The notes beneath the pieces were generated by a model. It ran no database searches, was not told the origin of the DNA, and saw only the letters and a program-made list of their open reading frames with translations. From Chloroflexota bacterium (GTDB taxonomy: Bacteria > Chloroflexota > Dehalococcoidia > SM23-28-2 > HRBIN24), in the NCBI GenBank assembly GCA_030550295.1, contig JAUQPQ010000062.1:1-9479 (forward strand): DNA of 9,479 bases. The letters run 5' to 3'. Below, piece by piece: positions 5,521 to 9,479 of this stretch (its first letter is position 1; every line of letters starts with the position of its first letter). A program made the position numbers and the translations under genes.

Positions 5521-5877
5521 CTAGGACCTGCTTTCCCGGGAGATCTGGTCTATTAAGCGCAAGAGGCGGTCTCCCCTCTCCAAGGAATCGTCCAGGTAGA
5601 ATTGGAGGACAGGTACGCGCTTGATGACGAGCCTCTGCCCCAAAAGGTGGCGGAGGTAAGTGCTAGCGCCCTGGAGGGCTTCCAAGGCCGCTTTCTTGTC
5701 CCCCTCGGCCGGTGCTAGGACGCTTACATACACGCGGGCATACTGGAGGTCTGACGTGACCTCTACCTTAGTGATGGTGATTAGCTGGGCGAGGCGAGGG
5801 TCTTTAAGCTCCCGCGCCATCAATTGGGCCAACTCCTGACGGAAGAGGGCCCCTAAGCGATAGGCCCGCCTGCTCAA
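5521..5877 (-). CDS. rbfA: 30S ribosome-binding factor RbfA
   Basis: Cytosolic assembly factor that binds immature 30S subunits during 16S rRNA 5'-end maturation and cold adaptation. 118 residues, typical. Single KH-like domain: N-terminal RLGALFRQELAQLMARELKDPRL (7-29), then ITKVEVTSDLQYARVYVSVL (35-54), and the C-terminal PVLQFYLDDSLERGDRLLRLI motif of the family. The start is TTG 5877, supported by AGGAGGTGA (5884-5892) with 6-nt spacing and by alignment of the N-terminus with usual RbfA proteins. It is 18 nt after infB and 3 nt before truB. Confidence 0.95.
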   Translation of the reverse strand: MSRRAYRLGALFRQELAQLMARELKDPRLAQLITITKVEVTSDLQYARVYVSVLAPAEGDKKAALEALQGASTYLRHLLGQRLVIKRVPVLQFYLDDSLERGDRLLRLIDQISRESRS

Positions 5878-5883
5878 TTCGCC

Positions 5884-5892
5884 TCACCTCCT
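5884..5892 (-). promoter_or_regulatory. Shine-Dalgarno that decides the rbfA TTG start
   Basis: AGGAGGTGA in the 18-nt gap between infB and rbfA, 6 nt before TTG 5877. A near-perfect ribosome site probably compensates for the weak start codon. Confidence 0.85.
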
Positions 5893-5895
5893 GGC

Positions 5896-7668
5896 CTATC
5901 CTTTGGGCCGGCGGCGGAAGGTCTCTATGATGTCCCCTTCCTGGAAGTCCTGGAACCCCTCTACCCCCACGCCACACTCGTAGCCTACGTTCACTTCCCG
6001 CACGTCTTCCTGGAAACGGCGCAGGCTAGCGATGCGGGACGTGTGGATGACCTCTTCAGCCCTGATGACCCTGCAGGGGGCACCCCGGACGATAGTGCCC
6101 TCACGCACGTAGCAGCCCGCCACACGGCCCTGGCGCACGCGGAAGACGGCCCGCACCTCCGCCCGCCCCTCTACCACCTCTACTGTCTCTGGCTCAAGGA
6201 GGCCCTTTAGGGCCTTGTCCATCTCCTCGATGAGCTGGTAGATGATCTGGTACTGGCGTATCTGGACCCCCTTCTCCTCAGCCATGCGGCGGGCTGCCCC
6301 ATCGGGACGGACCTGGAAGGCGAGAACGACGGCCTGGGAGGCCTCCGCCAAAAGGATGTCCGACTCGGTGACGTTGCCAGTGGCAGCATGGAGGACGTTG
6401 ACCCGGGCCTTATCAGTGGAGAGGCGCTCTAGGGCATTGCGTATCGCCTCTACTGAGCCCTGGACGTCGGCCCTCAGGATGACCCGCAGCTCCTTCACCT
6501 GGCCATAGGCGATCTGGCCGGCCAGCTCCTCTAGGGTGACACTCCGAACCGCCCTCGCCGATGGCCGCTCCCTTACCGCCTCCTCCACCATGGCCCGCGC
6601 CTGCTCCTCGTCTTCCACCACCCGTAAGATGTCACCTGGCTGGGGAACTCCCTCTAGCCCCATCACTTTGACAGGGGTAGAAGGCCCAGCTTCTTTCACG
6701 GGGCGGGCCCACTCATTGAACATGGCCTTTATCTTGCCCCATGTCTCCCCTGCTACTACCACATCGCCGATGCCCAGGGTGCCCTTCTGGACGATTACAG
6801 TGGCCATGGGACCACGGCGGGGGTCCAGCTCGGACTCTATGATGGTGCCCACCGCCGGCCGGTCAGGGTTGGCCTTAAGTTCCATGATGTCGGCCAGAAG
6901 GATGATATGCTCCAGGAGGTCTTGCACCCCCTGTCCTGTCCGGGCCGAGATGGGCACGGCCACTATGTCTCCACCCCATTCTTCGATGATGAGGCCATGG
7001 TCGGCCAGCTGGCGGTGCACGCGGTCTATATCAGCGGTAGGCAGGTCTATCTTGTTGATGGCGACGATGATGGGCACGCCGGCAGCCTTAGCATGGTTTA
7101 TGGCCTCTACTGTCTGGGGCATCACCCCATCATCGGCAGCCACTACTAAGACGACGATGTCTGTCACCTGGGCCCCACGGGCCCGGAGGGCGGTGAAGGC
7201 CTCATGGCCAGGGGTGTCGATGAAGGTGATGCGGCGCCCCTCTACCTCCGCCTGATAGGCGCCTATGTGCTGGGTGATCTGGCCTACCTCTTGGGCAGCT
7301 ACGTTGCTACGGCGAATGTAGTCCAGGAGAGTGGTCTTGCCGTGGTCTACATGCCCCATAACCGTCACCACCGGCGGCCTGGGCTTCAGGAGCTGCTGGT
7401 CTTCCCCCTCTAGCAGGAGGACGCGCGAGGATACGGTAGGGCCCTCCTCCGGCTCGGGCTGGAATCCCATGTCACGGGCCAGGGCAGCAGCCGCTTCATA
7501 CTCCACCGATTGGTTTATGTTGGCGAAAACACCCCGCTTCATTAGGCCCTTTATCACCTCAATGGGCGAGATGCCTAACCTCTCTGCCAATTCGCGCACG
7601 GTGAGGGTCTTGGGCAGGACTACCGCCTTGGCCCCCACAGCCTTGCTCCCTTCCGAAGGTGTAGTCAT
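5896..7668 (-). CDS. infB: Translation initiation factor IF-2
   Basis: GTPase that brings fMet-tRNA to the 30S subunit and promotes 50S joining. 590 residues, much shorter than the E. coli form (890) because it has only one short IF2_N domain (residues 19-70, with KTLTVRELAERLGISPIEVI) and little linker. GTPase motifs: G1 GHVDHGKTT (105-113), switch I region ITQHIGAY (131-138), G3 DTPGH (151-155), G4 NKID (205-208), G5 SAR (241-243). Domain II follows (about 265-350), then the IF2 domain III (about 375-470) and fMet-tRNA-binding domain IV, ending in GFQDFQEGDIIETFRRR. Start ATG 7668 overlaps the preceding stop as ATGA, with AAGGAGAAGG (7676-7685) 7 nt upstream inside that gene. Compact IF-2 of this type is normal in many non-proteobacteria. 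Confidence 0.98.
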   Translation of the reverse strand: MTTPSEGSKAVGAKAVVLPKTLTVRELAERLGISPIEVIKGLMKRGVFANINQSVEYEAAAALARDMGFQPEPEEGPTVSSRVLLLEGEDQQLLKPRPPVVTVMGHVDHGKTTLLDYIRRSNVAAQEVGQITQHIGAYQAEVEGRRITFIDTPGHEAFTALRARGAQVTDIVVLVVAADDGVMPQTVEAINHAKAAGVPIIVAINKIDLPTADIDRVHRQLADHGLIIEEWGGDIVAVPISARTGQGVQDLLEHIILLADIMELKANPDRPAVGTIIESELDPRRGPMATVIVQKGTLGIGDVVVAGETWGKIKAMFNEWARPVKEAGPSTPVKVMGLEGVPQPGDILRVVEDEEQARAMVEEAVRERPSARAVRSVTLEELAGQIAYGQVKELRVILRADVQGSVEAIRNALERLSTDKARVNVLHAATGNVTESDILLAEASQAVVLAFQVRPDGAARRMAEEKGVQIRQYQIIYQLIEEMDKALKGLLEPETVEVVEGRAEVRAVFRVRQGRVAGCYVREGTIVRGAPCRVIRAEEVIHTSRIASLRRFQEDVREVNVGYECGVGVEGFQDFQEGDIIETFRRRPKG

Positions 7669-7952
7669 GTCGATACCTTCTCCTTAAACGACTCGGCGTA
7701 AGCTAGTAGCGCCTCTCGGTCTTGGGGGGAGAGGGTGGTGCGCAAGGCGTGGGCCAGTCGCTCCTTGCGCAGGGCTTCCTTCCAGCACTGGTAGTTAGGG
7801 CAGATGTAGGCACCTCGCCCAGGCTTCTTGCCTGTGGGGTCCACCTCTACCCTCCCCTCCAGGGTGCGGACGATGCGAACCAGCTCCTTCTTGGCCGTGC
7901 TGCCTCTACAGCCTACGCAGGTGCGGATGGGTATATGCCTGCCACGGGCCAC
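7665..7952 (-). CDS. rnpM: YlxR/RnpM family RNA-binding protein
   Basis: 95 residues. The YlxR family, renamed RnpM in Bacillus, modulates RNase P by binding its RNA subunit (family knowledge). Signatures: PIRTCVGCR (8-16), KKELVRIVR, and KKPGRGAYIC (42-51) followed by a Cys-bearing helix (NYQCWKEALRK). The start is GTG 7952, 3 nt after the nusA stop; its Shine-Dalgarno GGGAGGAG (7962-7969) lies within the last nusA codons. Its stop overlaps the infB start (ATGA, 4 nt), indicating translational coupling. The order nusA-ylxR-infB is a widely conserved arrangement. Confidence 0.93.
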   Translation of the reverse strand: MARGRHIPIRTCVGCRGSTAKKELVRIVRTLEGRVEVDPTGKKPGRGAYICPNYQCWKEALRKERLAHALRTTLSPQDREALLAYAESFKEKVST

Positions 7953-7955
7953 AGC

Positions 7956-9299
7956 CTAGAGCTCCTCCCAATCTTCCAGCTCTTCTTCCTCCTCATCTAG
8001 GCGGGGCCGGCGGCCCTTCTTGCCCCTCTTGGCTTTGATCTCCTCCTTCTCTACCTGCCTTCTGGCCTTGCCCAGCACCTCCTCAGCGAAGCGAATGATG
8101 GGGCGGGCGGGGGTCTCTTCTGGTGAGGGTGCCACTGGCGCTTCCACAGGCTGTGGTGCCTCCTCCTCGGGGGCAGCCTCTAAGACCTCCTCCTTCTCAA
8201 TCACCTCTTCCCAGGGCTGGAGGGGCCGCTCCTCTTCTTCCTCCTCCTTGGGGGTGGCTACCGCCTTCTCCCATACTGATTCGGGCTTAATGTCGATGCG
8301 CCAGCCGGTGAGCTTGGCCGCCAAGCGAGCGTTCTGGCCCTCTTTCCCTATGGCTAGGGAGAGCTGCTTGTCAGGCACCACTACTACGGCGGTATTTATG
8401 TCGTGGCGCACTATCACCTTGCTCACCTGGGCCGGGCTAAGGGCATTGGACACAAACCTAGCAGGATCCTTGTCCCATTCGATGATGTCGATGCGCTCGC
8501 CACCCAGCTCTTGCACTACGTTCTGGATGCGCAGGCCCCGCAGGCCCACACACGCCCCCACAGGATCTACACCGGGCTGACGGGCTGCCACCGCCACCTT
8601 GCTCCGCTGGCCTGGCTCCCGGGCCACCCCTTTGATCTCCACGATCCCCCGTGCCACCTCCGGCACCTCGAGCTCTAGGAGCCGCTTCACTAAGTTCTTG
8701 TGGCTGCGGGAAAGGACGATCTGGGGGCCTTTAGGGGTGCGCTGAACCTCTAGCAGGTAGAACTTCATGCGCTGACCAGGCCGATAGTGCTCAGTGCGTA
8801 CTTGCTCAGAGGCGGGCAAAATGCCCTCAGTGCGGCCCAGGTCGACGATCACCTGGCGGGATTCCATCCTCTGGATAACGCCAGAGACGACTTCCCCTTC
8901 ACGGCCAGAAAACTCTTCAAAGACCCTCTCCCTTTCTGCTTCTCGCAGCTTCTGAAGGACTACCTGCCTGGCCGTTTGGGCAGCGATACGCCCTGCCCCA
9001 GGGGGCGTCACTTCCCTGACGATTACATCGCCAATGCCGGCGCTGGGCTTGAGGGCCTTCGCCTCTTCCAGCGAGATCTCGGTGGCCGGATCGGTCACCT
9101 CCTCCACCACGGTGCGGTGCTGGTATACATGGACCGTCCCCTTATCTGGGTCGATGCGCACCGAGATGTTTCCCTGAAGGCCGGAGTCCTTCTTGTAGGC
9201 GGAGACGAGGGCCGCCTCCACCGTCTTAATCACCACCTCCCGGGGGAGGTTCTTCTCTGCCGCCAGCTGGGTGATGGCGATGAGGAATTCGCTTTTCAT
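7956..9299 (-). CDS. nusA: Transcription termination/antitermination factor NusA
   Basis: RNA polymerase-binding elongation factor that affects pausing, termination and antitermination. 447 residues. RNAP-binding N-terminal domain 1-130 (FLIAITQLAAEKNLPREVV...ALVSAYKK), S1 domain about 132-200 (GEVVSGVI, TEGILP), then two KH domains: KH1 with VDPVGACVGLRGLRIQNVVQEL (244-265) and KH2 with LSLAIGKEGQNARLAAKLTGWRIDI (313-337). After residue 345 comes a charged low-complexity tail: Glu runs, a Pro/Glu/Ala stretch, a basic KAKRGKKGRRPR (422-433), and a very acidic end. Start ATG 9299 with GGAGG 10 nt upstream. First gene of the cluster here; a promoter, hairpin and possible leader ORF lie upstream. 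Confidence 0.97.
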   Translation of the reverse strand: MKSEFLIAITQLAAEKNLPREVVIKTVEAALVSAYKKDSGLQGNISVRIDPDKGTVHVYQHRTVVEEVTDPATEISLEEAKALKPSAGIGDVIVREVTPPGAGRIAAQTARQVVLQKLREAERERVFEEFSGREGEVVSGVIQRMESRQVIVDLGRTEGILPASEQVRTEHYRPGQRMKFYLLEVQRTPKGPQIVLSRSHKNLVKRLLELEVPEVARGIVEIKGVAREPGQRSKVAVAARQPGVDPVGACVGLRGLRIQNVVQELGGERIDIIEWDKDPARFVSNALSPAQVSKVIVRHDINTAVVVVPDKQLSLAIGKEGQNARLAAKLTGWRIDIKPESVWEKAVATPKEEEEEERPLQPWEEVIEKEEVLEAAPEEEAPQPVEAPVAPSPEETPARPIIRFAEEVLGKARRQVEKEEIKAKRGKKGRRPRLDEEEEELEDWEEL

Positions 9300-9349
9300 C
9301 CTGCTTTCGCCTCCGCCACTTCCCCAAAGAATCGAAAGAGGTGGGGCAC
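9296..9349 (-). CDS. Possible 17-residue leader ORF overlapping the nusA start
   Basis: GTG 9349 preceded by GGAGGT (9354-9359, 4-nt gap) opens a 17-codon frame (MPHLFRFFGEVAEAKAG) whose TGA overlaps the nusA ATG as ATGA. Its ribosome site and start codon are inside the leader hairpin at 9338-9358. It may be chance, since the frame is short; if translated it would couple to nusA. No homolog is known to me. The same frame is open back to the window edge, so it could alternatively be the end of a longer gene. Confidence 0.25.
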   Translation of the reverse strand: MPHLFRFFGEVAEAKAG

Positions 9350-9358
9350 GCCCACCTC
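9326..9358 (-). terminator. Terminator-like hairpin in the nusA leader (candidate attenuator)
   Basis: On the minus strand GAGGTGGG, loop CGTGC, CCCACCTC (9338-9358, 8-bp perfect stem), followed at once by TTTCGATTCTTT, seven T's of which three lead. Located between the candidate promoter and nusA, so it could attenuate nusA transcription or end an upstream transcript. Confidence 0.55.
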
Positions 9359-9381
9359 CGGGCTCGACCTATTCCGTCCAA

Positions 9382-9411
9382 ATGTTAACACGCCCTCTTC
9401 CCCCCTGACAA
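9382..9411 (-). promoter_or_regulatory. Candidate promoter of the nusA-rnpM-infB-rbfA-truB operon
   Basis: Minus strand -35 TTGTCA (9406-9411, five of six), 18-bp spacer, -10 TAACAT (9382-9387, four of six). Predicted start near 9375 gives a leader of about 76 nt carrying the hairpin. The stretch 9412-9479 upstream holds no gene I can recognise. Confidence 0.45.
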
Positions 9412-9479
9412 GGGGCAGCTTTAGCCCCCAAGGCCCAAAAGGCGGACCTGTCCTACCCCTTTCCCCTGAAGGAGCACTC

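Noticed and set aside
6536..7255. Long plus-strand open frame opposite infB
   Set aside because: It is antisense to a fully conserved IF-2 GTPase region, its translation is Ser/Thr/Arg-rich low complexity, and there is no ribosome site. It is a GC-bias shadow.
8160..8260. Simple repeat of ctcctc-type triplets
   Set aside because: It is explained by Glu-rich coding in the NusA tail, not an independent repeat element.
8020..8580. Plus-strand Ser-rich open frame opposite nusA
   Set aside because: The Ser runs are the complement of Glu codons in the acidic NusA tail; not a gene.
1..9479. CRISPR array, insertion sequence, integrase, or phage or defence genes
   Set aside because: I looked for spaced direct repeats, transposase motifs and terminal inverted repeats and saw none; the tRNA has no adjacent integrase or duplicated 3' end.

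Overview
The window is GC-rich bacterial chromosome, most likely from a member of the Chloroflexota. That guess rests on a 46-residue CX2C...CX2C zinc-ribbon gene of a type I associate with that phylum (from memory, not a search), the compact single-IF2_N form of InfB, and an acidic NusA tail. It is a best guess, not a placement. Apart from the PHP gene, every gene lies on the minus strand, so transcription mostly runs from high to low coordinates.

Right half (9479 down to 4636): the conserved transcription/translation cluster nusA - rnpM(ylxR) - infB - rbfA - truB. The genes are packed with gaps of 3 to 18 nt or 4-nt ATGA overlaps, and two of them (rbfA, truB) start at TTG. A candidate promoter and a leader with a terminator-like hairpin and a possible 17-codon leader ORF precede nusA. 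About 100 nt below truB is a small zinc-ribbon gene (4396-4536) with a perfect Shine-Dalgarno and its own candidate promoter. A strong hairpin separates it from the convergent PHP gene.

Middle (4347 down to 3475): a plus-strand PHP-family metallophosphoesterase gene whose promoter position implies a leaderless mRNA, and, divergent to it, a tRNA-Ser(GCU) gene with encoded CCA.

Left part (3338 down to 1): a catabolic operon with an almost consensus promoter (TTGACA-17-TAAAAT), encoding a short-chain dehydrogenase, an acyl-CoA dehydrogenase, an enoyl-CoA hydratase-like protein and a TetR-family regulator cut by the window edge. Together the three enzymes supply dehydrogenation, hydration and hydroxyacyl-CoA oxidation, i.e. 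the three steps of beta-oxidation before thiolysis or hydrolysis. The SDR resembles BadH and the acyl-CoA dehydrogenase carries an Asp at the usual catalytic Glu position, so a cyclic-acid (cyclohexanecarboxyl-CoA-like) substrate is a reasonable hypothesis. The TetR protein is the obvious candidate for local control.

I do not see a wholly new system. The items most worth a second look are the catabolic operon with its altered active-site residues, the nusA leader, the leaderless PHP gene and the small zinc-ribbon gene.
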